From Meconema thalassinum (Eukaryota; Arthropoda; Insecta; Orthoptera; Tettigoniidae), in NCBI GenBank assembly GCA_946902985.2, contig OX336388.2, positions 288,030,526 to 288,094,525 of the forward strand: a stretch of 64,000 bases of DNA. The letters are read 5' to 3'. Below, in pieces: positions 53,948 through 64,000 of the stretch. The notes beneath the pieces are model-generated. The model made no database searches. It saw only the letters and a list, made by a program, of their open reading frames with translations, and was not told the DNA's origin. Position numbers and translations under genes: made by a program. Each line of letters opens with the position of its first letter. Within the stretch, counting starts at the first letter, position 1.

Positions 53948-55375
53948 TTTTAGCCTACTTTTCACATTTTGCAAAAATGAGGAAAAAGTAGACATGAGAT
54001 CGGGCAAATGTGTGTCTGTCTGTCTGTCTGTCTGTCTGTCCTTCTGTCTGTCTGGCTGTGTGTGTGTCCCCCCCTATCAACTCCTAAACGGCTGGAGCAA
54101 TCGAAACAAAATTTGGTAGGAGTAAAGATCTATACCTGAATATCACACCGCGATATTTGAAAATGATGTCAGTGCTACCAACTGCTGAAAAATCGCAATT
54201 GAAATTTGAGCTCCATGTTGGATATCTTGGAAGGTATGAATGGGAGCTATTTCAAAATTGGCACACGTATAGATAATAATATTGCAGTTTAATTTCCAGG
54301 AGGCCATACATGGCAGTGTTGCCAAAATGATTATAAGCCTGCTGATAGGTCCAAATTTTAAATGCATATAACTTCTACACTATCAACTGGATTTCAACCA
54401 AATTTCGTATGTGCTATGTGTATATAAACAGACATGACTGAGCATATTCTTATGAACCACCAGGGCTGCCAACTGTTAATAAATGCTCTCAATTTTTTTA
54501 AATCCAAATACCCATATATCAAAAAGTATGCAAGCCAACAGCTTTAAACTATGCACACGTATAGTGCCTGATATTCTATATTAATTTGGAGTAACTTATA
54601 TACGTCAGTGCTACCAACATGATTCTAAGCCTGCTGAGAGATCCAACTTTAAATGCATGTAACTTCTGTACTATCATTTGGATTTCAACCAAATTTCGTG
54701 TGTGCTATGTGTACCATAACAGATATGACTATGTGTATTCTTAAGAGCAACCAGGGCTGCCAACTGTTAATAAATACTGTATATATATTTGTTACCCTAA
54801 TATCAATATATCAGAAAGTATGCAAGCCAATAGCTCTAAACTTTGTTCACGTATAGTACCTGGCATTCTAGATTAATTTAAAATAACTAATATAGGCATA
54901 CGCCAGTGCTGCCAACATGATTCTAAGCCTGCTGATAGGTCCAATTTTAAAATGCATGCAACTTCTATACTAACTAATGGATTTCATTCAAAATTGACAC
55001 AACAATAGATCATATTATTTCAGATCATTTCTGACCAATGCATGTATGTCATTGTTGCCAACATGATTTTACGCGCGCTGTTAGATCCAATGTTTAACTG
55101 CATGTAACGTCCATGCTATCCATTGGACTTCATCCAAATTTTGTATTCTGTACCTTAAGAGATGGAACTAAGAATATATTCAGTCACCAGGGCTGCCAAC
55201 TGTAGTGCTCTATTAGGCTACATTATGCCAGGTATACAGTATTTCGAACTAAATAGAAATGTCGATATTACCAACTTAATTTCGTCATTATTCTAGATAG
55301 ATCCATATAGATTAATCATTGGCATGAATCTTAAATTTTAAGAAAAGTAGGCTCTTTAGTTCGTCACGGAACTTC
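53948..55375 (-). mobile_element. Hairpin-ended repeat element, copy 2, inside a LINE
   Basis: Reverse complement of 4483-5857 along its length. The left end TAGCCTACTTTTCAC...GAAAAAGTAGAC folds back. A (TGTC)n(TG)n tract follows at 54010-54068, then CTCCTAAACGGCTGGAGC. After that come about four units of 300 bp, and the far end AAAGTAGGCTCTTTAGTTCG. LINE B coding sequence is found on both sides, so this is a true insertion. No ORF of note. Confidence 0.8.
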
Positions 55376-55383
55376 TTGTTAAA

Positions 55384-55810
55384 TTTAAAATTAGACACTC
55401 TGAAGCGTACAATCCTCCTGGTTTTATGACTGAGTTATAGTGTCGGATTTTGCCCTTGTATGATATTGCCCGTTTGTTATACCTGTTCTGTGTTAGCTTG
55501 TAGGCCAGGTCTAATTTTCTTGCTCTTCCCTTGTTTGCCTCTTTATCCAGTCCGTTAGGTTGGATCCATTCTCCCAGGTACTTGAATGTCTCTGTTCTTT
55601 TAATTTTCCAATGCTTTACCTCCATATACCTCTCGTGTTGTAGCCTGTACTCTATATATTCCGTCTTTTCATAAGAAACTTTAAGACCAGCTTTTTCGGC
55701 GATTTCATGCAGGATCTCCAGCATATTTTGAGCGTCTTCCCGGTTTTTGGCTAAGTGGGCAAGATCATCGGCAAAAGCTAAATACTTGATTTCTAGGTTC
55801 TGTCCTTTAA
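55384..55810 (-). pseudogene. LINE family B relative, post-RT part
   Basis: The minus-strand frame 55724-55356 reads EIAEKAGLKVSYEKTEYI, FKYLGEWIQPNGLDKEA and LYASECLILN. The frame shifts upstream near 55740. It continues beyond the inserted element at 53945. 55811-56029 is AT-rich and ends in (AAT)n. Confidence 0.85.
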
Positions 55811-56029
55811 AAAAATATTACAATAATAAAAGAAATATAAACTTATAAATAATGAATATAACTATAAACAATAGTAAAATAATTGAAAAAATCAATTCAC
55901 AATTAATTATTTAATTACATTTTTTTAAAATACCAAAATTAAATCTATAAGAACATACATTAAAATGAAAAATAAATATATAAACATTAAAATTAGAGAC
56001 AAAAGAAAAACATTAGTAATAATAATAAT

Positions 56030-56043
56030 AATAATTAAAATGA
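56030..56043. other. 14-bp target-site duplication of LINE B, left
   Basis: AATAATTAAAATGA, repeated exactly at 59423-59436. Confidence 0.85.
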
Positions 56044-56264
56044 CCACGAACCTACTACGCTGTCGTAGCAGGCGGAGAGGTGATACTCCGACGTGGCGCG
56101 TCCCAGGTGGCGGATAGGGGGGTCCTCATCGGCTTGCCGGCGGACTTGAGCGAAATAAAATAGCTCTCGCGGACCAAACACACTTAAGCCAGAGAACACC
56201 TAGAGGCACCTCTCGATCTCAACAATCGAGTAGTAATTTCGTGATTTCAACTTGTAACTAAGGC

Positions 56265-57623
56265 ATGATGGAACACACACTACTAACGCAACTACCCCAG
56301 GCCCCGGACACACGTCCGGTCTTTCCCGATCATCGGATTCTGGGGGATCGGGAACGAAATCATGCTTCAAAGAAGGATCGGAGCTTCTCAAAATCTCTTC
56401 GCCCCAAGAAAAAGAACTTCTTGGGTACTATTAACATGAATACCCTGTTGAAAACAGGAAAGCTCAAACAACTGACTGACGTCCTGGACAAATTTGATAT
56501 TCAAATCCTAGCAATTCAGGAAACACGATTCCAAGATGAGAACCATTTCGACTCTGAAAACTTCAGGATATTTAAGGGTAAACCAGCCATTAATATCACA
56601 GACAATTTATTAATATTTGGGACGACTTTTGCAGTGAGGAAAACTATCTTAGATTCAGTTATTGACTTCACATCGCCATGCGAAAGAATGTCAGTGCTTA
56701 CAGTAAAATCAAGCAACAAGGCATATGCCTTGATAAATGCCCACGCTCCCACTAACATAGACAATAAGAGAAATCCACAGAATGTAGAAGACTTTTGGGA
56801 ATTACTAGAGGAAACTACAAGTAAAATCCCCAAACATCACGTGAAAATCTTATTAGGGGATTTCAATGCACAGGTTGGCAGAGAGAAGATATACAGATCA
56901 ATAGTAGGACTCCATCCCGCACATCGGCGGACTAATAAGAATGGAGAGCGTCTAATAAACTTTTGTACATTATTCATGCTGAGACTCATGTCCACGCACT
57001 TTATGAGACCATTACACAAAAAGAAAACCTGGAGATCACCTAACCCTTTATTAGGGGAATTTCAGATAGATCATGTGGCTATTTCCGCAAAGAATATGCT
57101 GGAGGTTCAGAATGTTAAGGTACGAAAGGGAGTGGTAGATTCGGATCACTACCTCACGCAAATCAAGGTTCGGTTTCAACCAAACAGATCCAAACCTAAA
57201 GGCAACCGGTTTCCAAGAGTTGATCCGGACTGCTTGAGGAAGAACGCCGAGGTTTTCGTACGAGATTTACAGGCAGAAAATCCTAGGGAGTGGTCAGACC
57301 TTCGCAAAACATTACAGTCATCAGCCATGAAATTAGGACAACCACCTAGGAAAAGAAAGCACAGATGGTGGAACACAACGTGCGATGAAGCCGTCAATGA
57401 CCGAGTCAAAGCATGGCATCAGTGGAATGGACATCGGCCAGTGGAAAGATGGGAGAACTTCCTAAAAACTCAAAAACTGACCTCTAAAACAATCCGGCGC
57501 GAAAAACGTGCCTACAACAAAATCAGACTCGAAGGGTTAGAACAGGATTTCCAGAAAAACAACACTCAAAATTTTTACAAGACATTCCGTGAGGACTCGT
57601 CAGGGTACAAACCACCACTCTAA
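56265..57623 (+). CDS. LINE B endonuclease and linker (frame 1)
   Basis: 452 codons. APE-type endonuclease motifs in order: GTINMNTL (near residue 54), AIQETRF (metal-binding Glu, near 84), LINAHAPT, LLGDFNAQVG (near 197), FQIDHVAIS and DSDHYLTQ, the final Asp-His pair. This enzyme nicks the target to prime reverse transcription. The linker after residue 320 is basic. The frame ends at a TAA created by a one-base change near 57615; the RT frame is open from there. Confidence 0.9.
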   Translation: MMEHTLLTQLPQAPDTRPVFPDHRILGDRERNHASKKDRSFSKSLRPKKKNFLGTINMNTLLKTGKLKQLTDVLDKFDIQILAIQETRFQDENHFDSENFRIFKGKPAINITDNLLIFGTTFAVRKTILDSVIDFTSPCERMSVLTVKSSNKAYALINAHAPTNIDNKRNPQNVEDFWELLEETTSKIPKHHVKILLGDFNAQVGREKIYRSIVGLHPAHRRTNKNGERLINFCTLFMLRLMSTHFMRPLHKKKTWRSPNPLLGEFQIDHVAISAKNMLEVQNVKVRKGVVDSDHYLTQIKVRFQPNRSKPKGNRFPRVDPDCLRKNAEVFVRDLQAENPREWSDLRKTLQSSAMKLGQPPRKRKHRWWNTTCDEAVNDRVKAWHQWNGHRPVERWENFLKTQKLTSKTIRREKRAYNKIRLEGLEQDFQKNNTQNFYKTFREDSSGYKPPL

Positions 57624-58522
57624 GTTTCCGTCGACGTAATGGACGACTAGAAACAAACAGTAAGGAGAACTGCAAGATACTGGCTGATTATTTCCAAACT
57701 CTACTGAACTGTGATCCTCCAATGGAAAGGCTGCAGTTTGAAAAACCTGTACCAAACCCAGACTCACTTCCCCCAACAACTCAAGAAATAAAAGAGATAA
57801 TCCAATCGCTCGAAAATAACAAAGACCCTGGGAACGATGGAATAACTGCTGAGATGTTGAAAATAGGAGGAGATGACCTCATAAGGAGAATTCATACACT
57901 CCTAACAGAAATATGGGAGAGCGAAATAATTCCGAAGGACTGGAAGAATGCCATTATCCATCCGTTGCATAAAAAGGGCGACCGAGCGGACCCCAACAAC
58001 TACAGAGGTATATCACTTTTACCAATTATATACAAGGTATTATCTAAAGCACTCTTAAACAGAGTAGAACAACAAACTGATCATTTGATTGGTGAATACC
58101 AGGCAGGCTTTAGGAAAGGTAGATCGTGTTTGGAGCAGATTTGGAGCCTAAAGACGATATTAAGGATACGCCGCAGTACCAACACATTTGTCATCTTCGT
58201 GGATTTTAAGAAGGCGTATGATTCTATTGACAGACAAACTGTTCTGAACACCCTAGAAGAGCTCAGATTTGACAGGAAAACCAGGGACTTAATCCGCCAG
58301 ACTCTCACTGACACAACATCTCAAGTGAAGTTCCTAGGTGAACTATCAGAGCCTTTCGAAGTACATACTGGAGTTCGACAAGGTGACGGCCTCTCCCCAC
58401 TGCTTTTTAACTTAGTGTTAGACAAAGTCATCAGGGAGTGGGAAAACAACATCAAAGGCATAAGCATTGGTACTCTGGAACAGAAAATAAAAGTAAAATG
58501 CCTAGTTTTGCTGATGATCTAG
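57615..58522 (+). CDS. LINE B reverse transcriptase, fingers and palm (frame 2)
   Basis: The first ATG is at 57722 but the frame is open from about 57615. Motifs: NNKDPGNDGITAEMLK, WKNAIIHPLHKKGD, NNYRGISLLPIIYKVLSK, FIVFVDFKKAYDSID-type motif A (the sequence reads VIFVDFKKAYDSID) and GVRQGDGLSPLLFN (motif B). It breaks just before the catalytic FADD, which lies in the next frame. Confidence 0.9.
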
Positions 58523-59400
58523 CTATCTTTACCAAGACTAGTGAAGAAACCAAGTATGCCATAGAGAAGTTACATGAGTTAGCATCAAAGACAGGACTCC
58601 AAATATCGTATGAGAAGACGCATTTCATAGTAAATGGAGACCAGAATATCCCGAGATCTCCACTACAGACCAACTATGGAATAATTAGACACGTACCTTC
58701 CTTCAAATATTTAGGAGAAATTATTGTACCGTCTGGATTGGACAGGAAAGCTAATTTAGAAAGAGCTACCAAACTTCAGAAAGCATACCGAATAACATGG
58801 AATCACTATAATAAAAGAGTGATGTCACGAAATGCAAAACTACGGCACTACCAGACAGTTGTTCTTCCGGAAGCATTGTACGCCTCCGAAACTATATCTC
58901 TAGGAGGCCACTCTCAAATTGGTGAAATCGAAATCCAGGAACGTAAAATTCTCAGGAAAATATATGGCCCCGTTTATGTTAATGGTATATGGATTAAAAG
59001 GAAAACCACAGACTTGTACACAGTAATCAATAAGTTCACTGATACCGTGCGTAAGAGACGATTGAAATTTTATGGTCACATCTGCCGAATGGACAACACC
59101 AGATATTCAAAAAAACTGCTTGATATAATTAATTCAAAGAAGGTCAAAATCAGTTGGTTAGAAGAAATCAAACAGGACTTAAAGGAAATAAACATTACAG
59201 AAGATAGCATCATGAATCGCAAGACTTTTGGAACCCGAGTTACAAATCACACTTTCACCGAAAAAGCTAAAAATACCACTGGAAGAAAATGGACGGAGGA
59301 ACGTAAGAAGGGGCATAGCGAGTTCATGAGGAGATTTTGGGAGGAGAAGAAGAGGAAAGCTCCATCAACCCGAGTCAACAAGTTCAAGCGCGCTCCCTAA
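58438..59400 (+). CDS. LINE B reverse transcriptase end and C-terminal domain (frame 3)
   Basis: True RT continuity starts near 58490 (SFADDLAIF, catalytic FADD at about 58506). Then GLQISYEKTHF, FKYLGEIIVPSGLDRKA, ALYASETI, ERKILRKIYGP and RRLKFYGHICRM. It ends in a basic stretch EKKRKAPSTRVNKFKRAP and TAA. There are no stops, so only the single-base break at 58490 separates it from the palm. Confidence 0.9.
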   Translation: MGKQHQRHKHWYSGTENKSKMPSFADDLAIFTKTSEETKYAIEKLHELASKTGLQISYEKTHFIVNGDQNIPRSPLQTNYGIIRHVPSFKYLGEIIVPSGLDRKANLERATKLQKAYRITWNHYNKRVMSRNAKLRHYQTVVLPEALYASETISLGGHSQIGEIEIQERKILRKIYGPVYVNGIWIKRKTTDLYTVINKFTDTVRKRRLKFYGHICRMDNTRYSKKLLDIINSKKVKISWLEEIKQDLKEINITEDSIMNRKTFGTRVTNHTFTEKAKNTTGRKWTEERKKGHSEFMRRFWEEKKRKAPSTRVNKFKRAP

Positions 59401-59436
59401 GTGGGCAAAACGAAGAAAGAAGAATAATTAAAATGA

Positions 59437-59851
59437 ATTAAACTGTAAAAACATATACAAATAAAAAATAGATTTGCCCCATAAAGGGTTAATACATTTT
59501 CGAAGGCCCATATTTAAGCCGAGAGGGGAGGATGTGCCTTGTACGAAGTGTTAAAAGAGACGTGCCTCACTGCGTCAGCCATAAGAGTACTTAACAAGGA
59601 CTGGTTGCACCGGAGCAGTCGTCAGAAGAGCCTTGTTCGTATATTCAATGGCTGCTACAGATACCTGCACATTAGTCCCCGGCGTCTCGTTACTAGGAAC
59701 ATCACTTGTGAGGGCTATTTGTGCCGTCGGCAAGCGACAAGCCAGACATACCTCACAGACAAGATCAAAGCTTCTCTCCACATTCTTGGTGTAATGAGAT
59801 ATTCGTATCTTGTTGCTTCACAACTTCGCTATCTCATCTGGACATGTGTTG
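59437..59851. other. Unassigned segment ending in (AAT)n
   Basis: 59540-59850 is less AT-rich and could be an old repeat. No domain, RNA gene or match elsewhere in the window was seen. Confidence 0.4.
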
Positions 59852-59868
59852 AATAATAATAATAATAA
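59852..59868. repeat. (AAT)n tract, left flank of the Dong-like LINE
   Basis: Five to six AAT units directly before the LINE fragment; a longer one follows it at 61396-61442. Confidence 0.9.
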
Positions 59869-61395
59869 CTGCAAGGGCTCTTAGATATTACGCAGGCGTT
59901 TAGCGACGATATAGCGATGGAATTTGGACTTAAAACATGCAAGGCGATTATACAGGCAAGAGGGAAACTCGAGAGAGCAGAGGGCTTCGATGTGGGTCTA
60001 GATGAGCTAATCGAATGTTTGGATGAGGGCGAGACATACAAATACTTGGGCTTTCTTCAGCATCGAGGGATCCGACACACACAAATTAAAGCCAATTTAC
60101 AGAAGAAGTTCTTTAATCGAGTGGATATGGTTTTGAAATCATACTTGGAAGCAGGCAAGAAGGTCAAAGCCTTTAACACCTGGGCAGTACCTGTACCTAC
60201 GTATTCGTTCGGGATCGTTAAGTGGTCTAAGACAGATTTGGAGCAGATAGAACGGATAGTACGAGTGTCAATGTCAAAATATCGGCTTCATCATCCAAAG
60301 GCAGCGATCGAGCGTATCACACTACCACGGAGCGAAGGCGGTCGAGGGGTCATTGATCTCACAATCGCCCAAAGTAGGCAAGTGGAACGTCTGCGACAGT
60401 ACTTCTTTGGCGCAAGAAATACTCCTCTGTACGAAGTCATTGTTGAAAGTGATAAGAGATTCACACCACTACGACTTGCAGACATGCAATATGACACAAA
60501 AGAGCACGTTACTTCGTTTGAACAGAGCCAGATGGCATGGGTACGAAAAGAACTGCATGGTGTACACCCTCACTTGCTCAGCCAACATCATGTCGACCGA
60601 TCATTGTCGAACTTATGGTTGAAGGATGGTTCGCTCTTCAGTGAAACTGAGGGTTTTGTAATTGCGATACAGGATCGTGTCATTGCAACAACAAAAAATT
60701 ATAGAAAGCACATCCTTAAAGAGAATGTAGCAGATGATCGATGTCGTAGATGCACCTCAGCGCTGGAGACCATCGATCATATCATCGGTGGCTGCTCTAC
60801 GCTGGCTGGTATAGAGTATACCAAGAGGCACAATGATGTTGCCAAGATCTTACATCAAGAGCTAGCTATAAAATCTGGACTTCTGGATACGAGCATGGTG
60901 TACTACAATTCACAGCCTGCCAACGTGCTTGAAAATGAGGATTATAAGATGTATTGGGATAGACCTATTTTAACCGACCAGAAAAATCTTGGCCAATCGA
61001 CCTGATATTGTCTATCTCAACAAAAGAAACCAAAGGGCCTACTTGATAGACGTTGCTGTCCCACTTAGCCAAAATATGCAAACTACCCAAGCTAAAAAGG
61101 CAAACAAGTACGCACCGTTGGCCGAAGACGTACGAAAGCTATGGGGACTAAAATGCGCGAGGATTTTGCCAGTGGTGATCTCTTCCACGGGAGTTGTTCC
61201 AAAGACGTTGGCAATGGCTTTGGAGGAACTGCAAATGAAACACGTGATTGCTAGAATACAGAAGGCAGTGCTGCTGGATACGTGCCATATTGTCAGGTTA
61301 TTTTTATCTCAGTAATAAGTTTACAGGATACTTGATTCCAAATCCGTATATTGTAAACTGATTTGTACCATAGGCTAATTATGAGAAATTAAATA
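59869..61395 (+). pseudogene. Dong/R4-like LINE fragment with restriction-like endonuclease
   Basis: The frame 59917-61005 begins at the end of RT (MEFGLKTCKAII...RGK), passes through the thumb (EGETYKYLGF...IRHTQIKANLQKKFF), and carries C-x2-C-x8-H-x4-C (CRRC...HIIGGC) and RHNDVAKILHQELA. After a one-base frame change near 60990, frame 60989-61315 has RPDIVYLNKRNQRAYLIDVA, the PD...D core of the restriction-like endonuclease used by R2/R4-clade LINEs. The RT palm and N-terminal region are missing. Dong of silkworm inserts into (TAA)n, and this copy lies exactly between two (AAT)n tracts. Confidence 0.8.
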
Positions 61396-61441
<46 letters not shown>

Positions 61442-61442
61442 T
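61396..61442. repeat. (AAT)n microsatellite
   Basis: About fifteen uninterrupted units at the 3' end of the Dong-like LINE. Confidence 0.95.
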
Positions 61443-61696
61443 ACCTTGTTTAGTGGATCCAATCAAACGGACTAGATACAGAGGCTATAGCAGCCAGAGC
61501 AAAAAAACTGGAGGCAGTGTAGCTTTTCAAACCACCCGGAACATATATAGCAAAAGGTGCTTTTCTATAAATATCAAAATTCATCACTACATCACTGTCA
61601 TCAAGCCGGTATCCCTCAATGCGTCAGAATGCCTTATCCTCTCACAGAAGTGTGCGCTTGCTAAGTTAGAGAAAGATTCTCCACAACATACTTGAT
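61443..61696 (+). pseudogene. LINE family B relative, short post-RT fragment
   Basis: Reads WIQSNGLDTEAIAARA, VAFQTTRNIYSK and VIKPVSLNASECLILSQK, as in the copy at 12300-13140. It is cut by the LINE A insertion at 61697. Confidence 0.8.
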
Positions 61697-64000
61697 GTTG
61701 TTGTTTGAGTCTTCAGTCTTTTGACTGGTTTGATACAGCTCTCCATGCCTCCCTGTCCTGAGCTAATCGTTTCATCTCTACATAGCTCTGACACCCTACA
61801 TCGGAGGCAATCTGTTTAACATATTCTAACCTTGGTCTACCCCTACAGTTTTTGTCCTCGACCCTTCCTTCCATAACTAAGCTTGCTATTCCTGGGTGTC
61901 TTAGTATGTGTCCTACCAACCTATCTCTTCTCTTTATTAGCAGTCGCCAGAAACATCTCTCCTCTCCCACTCGTCTTAATACCTCTTTGTTTGTAAACCT
62001 ATCTACCCATCTGATCTTCATCATTCTCCTGTAACACCACATTTCAAATGCTTCAATTCTCCTCTTTTCTGCTGCACCAATAGTCCAAGTTTCACTTCCA
62101 TAGAGCGCCACGCTCCAAACAAAGGCTTTCAAAAATGACTTCCTAATACCTAAATCTATATTCGATGTCAGCAGATTCCTTTTTTGGAGAAATGCTTTCT
62201 TTGCCTGAGCCAACCTACTTTTAATATCCTCTTTGCTTCGTCCATCACTGGTTATTTTGCTTCCTAAGTAACAGAAGTCTCCTACTTCCTTCAGCTTTTC
62301 ACCTGCCAATTTGATCACCATAGAGGTTTCTGATTTATTTCGGCTGCATTCCAGTATTTTTGTTTTACCTTTATTTATTTTCATCATGAATTCTTTCCGT
62401 AAGACGGAGTCCATACCATTCAAAAACTCATTCAAATCCTCAGGCTTGTCGGCCAAGATGACGATGTCATCAGCAAATCTCAGAGTTGAAATTATTTCTC
62501 CTTGAATCTTCACTCCCACTTTAAATTTTTCTCTAATTTCCTTCATTGCTTGTTCAATGTAAAGATTGAAAAGTATGGGTGATAAGTTGCAGCCTTGCCT
62601 TACACCTTTCTGAATACCAGCTTCTCTCTCATGTCCTTCAACTCGAATGACTGCTGTCTGGTTTCTGTACAGATTGTATATCACCCTCCTATCCCTGTAC
62701 TTTATTCCAATTGATTTCAAAATGTCAAACAATTTAGTCCAATCAACGTTATCAAAAGCCTTTTCTAAGTCTACAAAAGCCATGAACGTTCTCTTATCTT
62801 TCCTTATTCTACCTTCTAAAATCAGCCTAAGACTTAGTACAGCTTCCCTTGTTCCTACATTTCTCCTGAAACCAAACTGGTCTTCACCCAACTCCGTTTC
62901 TATCTGGCTTTCAATTCTCTTGTAAATTATTCTAGACAGGATCTTTGAAGCATGAGTAATCAAGCTGATTGTACGGTAATCTTCACATCTGTCAGCTCCC
63001 ACTTTCTTTGGTATAGGGATGATTACATTCTTCTTGAAATCAGGGGGTACATCACCTGTCTCATAAATCCTACACACCAAGTGAAATAACCTGATCAGAC
63101 CTTCATCTCCTATGCAGCGTAGCAACTCAATCGGTATATCATCTATGCCTGGTGCTTTATTCCTGCTTAAGTCTTCCAAAGCTCTATCAAATTCTGATCT
63201 CAATATTAAATCTCCTTTCGCATCCTCATCAATTTCCTCCTCCCTTTCCATTACATGATTCTCAATCTCCTTTCCCTTATACAAACTCTCTATGTAAGCT
63301 TTCCATCTCTCAACCTTTTCTTCCCTATCTGTTAGAGGCTTTCCATTTGTGTCCTTAATATTACAGCACTTAGTCTTCTTTTCCCCAAAAGTATTCTTAA
63401 TCCTTCGATAAGCTGTGTCTACTTTTCCTAATTTCAGACAATTTTCTATACCTGCACATTTCTCTTTCAACCATTCTTCTTTCGCTTCCTTGCACTTCTT
63501 GTTAACCTCATTTCTCAGACGTCTGTATTCTGCTTTCCCCTTTTCATCTCTTAGATTCTTGTGTTTCCGCCTTTCATCCATCAATTCTAGTATATCCTGA
63601 GTGATCCACGGTTTTCTACCTATTCTTTCTTTCCTACCAATGTTTTCTTCTGCGGATTTTGTTATTTCATTCTTCAAAAGTGCCCATTCGTCTGCAATTG
63701 AAGTTTGTTTAGAGTTTTTCATTAGTCCTTCCTTTATACTCTTCTTGAATCTTTCGTTTACATCCTTCTCTTTCAGTCTGTCTATTGCCCACCTTTTTGG
63801 CTTTTGACTTTTCTTCAGTTTCTTCAACTTTAATCTGCATTTCATTACAACCAGATTGTGATCAGAGTTTATGTCAGCACCAGGATATGTTTTACAATCC
63901 AAAATCTGGTTTCGAAACCTCTGCTTGACCATAATGAAGTCGATTTGGTAACGCCCTGTATCTCCTGGTCTCATCCATGTGTATATTCTTCTATTGTGGT
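61697..64000 (-). mobile_element. LINE family A, long copy running off the window
   Basis: The 3' end is at 61697 with (TTG)n-GAGTCTTCAGTC. It is inserted in a LINE B fragment. The 5' part lies beyond 64000. Shorter copies: 5885-6880, 36846-37526, 38780-39496, 42001-42224 and 46776-47390. Confidence 0.9.
61713..64000 (-). CDS. LINE A ORF2: endonuclease end, reverse transcriptase, C-terminal domain
   Basis: The open frame has no stop from the window edge to 61713. The ATG at 63974 is only internal, and coding continues upstream (RRIYTW). From that Met: endonuclease end with QIDFIMV (residue 10) and SDHNLVV (37-43). Then a Lys/Glu-rich linker, RT with FVDLEKAFDNVDW (400-412), GVRQGCNLSP (457-466) and FADD (500-503), then YLGSKITSDG and a C-terminal domain with GSETWTIGAAEKRR. 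RTE-like organisation. All RT catalytic residues are present in this part, so this copy could be young or even competent. Confidence 0.92.
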   Translation of the reverse strand, partial: HNRRIYTWMRPGDTGRYQIDFIMVKQRFRNQILDCKTYPGADINSDHNLVVMKCRLKLKKLKKSQKPKRWAIDRLKEKDVNERFKKSIKEGLMKNSKQTSIADEWALLKNEITKSAEENIGRKERIGRKPWITQDILELMDERRKHKNLRDEKGKAEYRRLRNEVNKKCKEAKEEWLKEKCAGIENCLKLGKVDTAYRRIKNTFGEKKTKCCNIKDTNGKPLTDREEKVERWKAYIESLYKGKEIENHVMEREEEIDEDAKGDLILRSEFDRALEDLSRNKAPGIDDIPIELLRCIGDEGLIRLFHLVCRIYETGDVPPDFKKNVIIPIPKKVGADRCEDYRTISLITHASKILSRIIYKRIESQIETELGEDQFGFRRNVGTREAVLSLRLILEGRIRKDKRTFMAFVDLEKAFDNVDWTKLFDILKSIGIKYRDRRVIYNLYRNQTAVIRVEGHEREAGIQKGVRQGCNLSPILFNLYIEQAMKEIREKFKVGVKIQGEIISTLRFADDIVILADKPEDLNEFLNGMDSVLRKEFMMKINKGKTKILECSRNKSETSMVIKLAGEKLKEVGDFCYLGSKITSDGRSKEDIKSRLAQAKKAFLQKRNLLTSNIDLGIRKSFLKAFVWSVALYGSETWTIGAAEKRRIEAFEMWCYRRMMKIRWVDRFTNKEVLRRVGEERCFWRLLIKRRDRLVGHILRHPGIASLVMEGRVEDKNCRGRPRLEYVKQIASDVGCQSYVEMKRLAQDREAWRAVSNQSKD

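Larger units (their letters stand above)
56044..59422 (+). mobile_element. LINE family B, apparently full length (3,379 bp)
   Basis: Bounded by an exact 14-bp duplication. It begins CCACGAACCTACTACGCTG with a GC-rich 5' region of about 220 bp, unlike the AT-rich surroundings, and ends GAAGAAAGAAG. The coding region has an APE-type endonuclease, RT and C-terminal domain, broken by only two single-base frame changes (near 57615 and 58490). Organisation and motifs suggest an RTE-like or related clade; a phylogeny would be needed to be sure. Five or more fragments of related copies lie in this window. Confidence 0.9.

Overview
This window is repeat-dominated eukaryotic DNA. The mix of RTE-like non-LTR elements, Dong/R4-like and Helitron remnants, tRNA-derived SINEs, a hAT remnant and a Ty3/gypsy element, with abundant microsatellites and AT-rich spacers, suggests an arthropod, most likely an insect with a large genome. 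The species cannot be named from the sequence. I found no conserved host gene.

Layout. 1-6.9 kb: a TIR element, a tRNA-SINE, an AC-rich minisatellite, a hairpin-ended repeat and a 5'-truncated LINE (family A). 6.9-9.7 kb: AT-rich, unassigned. 9.7-15.5 kb: Helitron helicase remnants with recognisable 3' termini, two copies of a fold-back repeat, one of them inside a LINE (family B), and a LINE B relative. 15.5-31.1 kb: a nested structure. An inverted-repeat pair encloses a SINE (10-bp target duplication), which encloses a 14.18-kb Ty3/gypsy element (target duplication GTAC) with two nearly identical 3,878-bp LTRs. That element carries gag, protease and RT-RNase H-integrase on the minus strand, a primer-binding-site candidate and a polypurine tract. 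31.5-39.7 kb: mixed repeats, SINEs, AT-rich minisatellite, a hAT transposase remnant, LINE A copies and a near-perfect hairpin. 39.8-44.6 kb: two minus-strand copies of LINE family E. Between them lies a 745-bp element with CACAGTG-type terminal inverted repeats, containing what looks like a complete two-exon mini-gene (TATA box, intron, 66-codon ORF, AATAAA). 44.6-56 kb: an 80-bp minisatellite grown on a TIR element, further LINE, SINE and fold-back copies, and a LINE C insertion with a 16-bp target duplication. 56.0-59.4 kb: an apparently full-length LINE B (14-bp target duplication) with only two frame breaks. 59.9-61.4 kb: a Dong/R4-like LINE lying in (AAT)n. 61.7 kb to the window edge: a long, largely intact LINE A ORF on the minus strand.

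Functionally, the only gene sets that could act together are those of the gypsy element (gag, pro, pol, with apparent -1 frame changes and one in-frame stop) and the endonuclease-RT of LINEs A and B. The SINEs and small TIR or fold-back elements look non-autonomous. The least explained item is the spliced mini-gene at 40.65-41.10 kb. All family assignments come from motifs read by eye; no database search was run.
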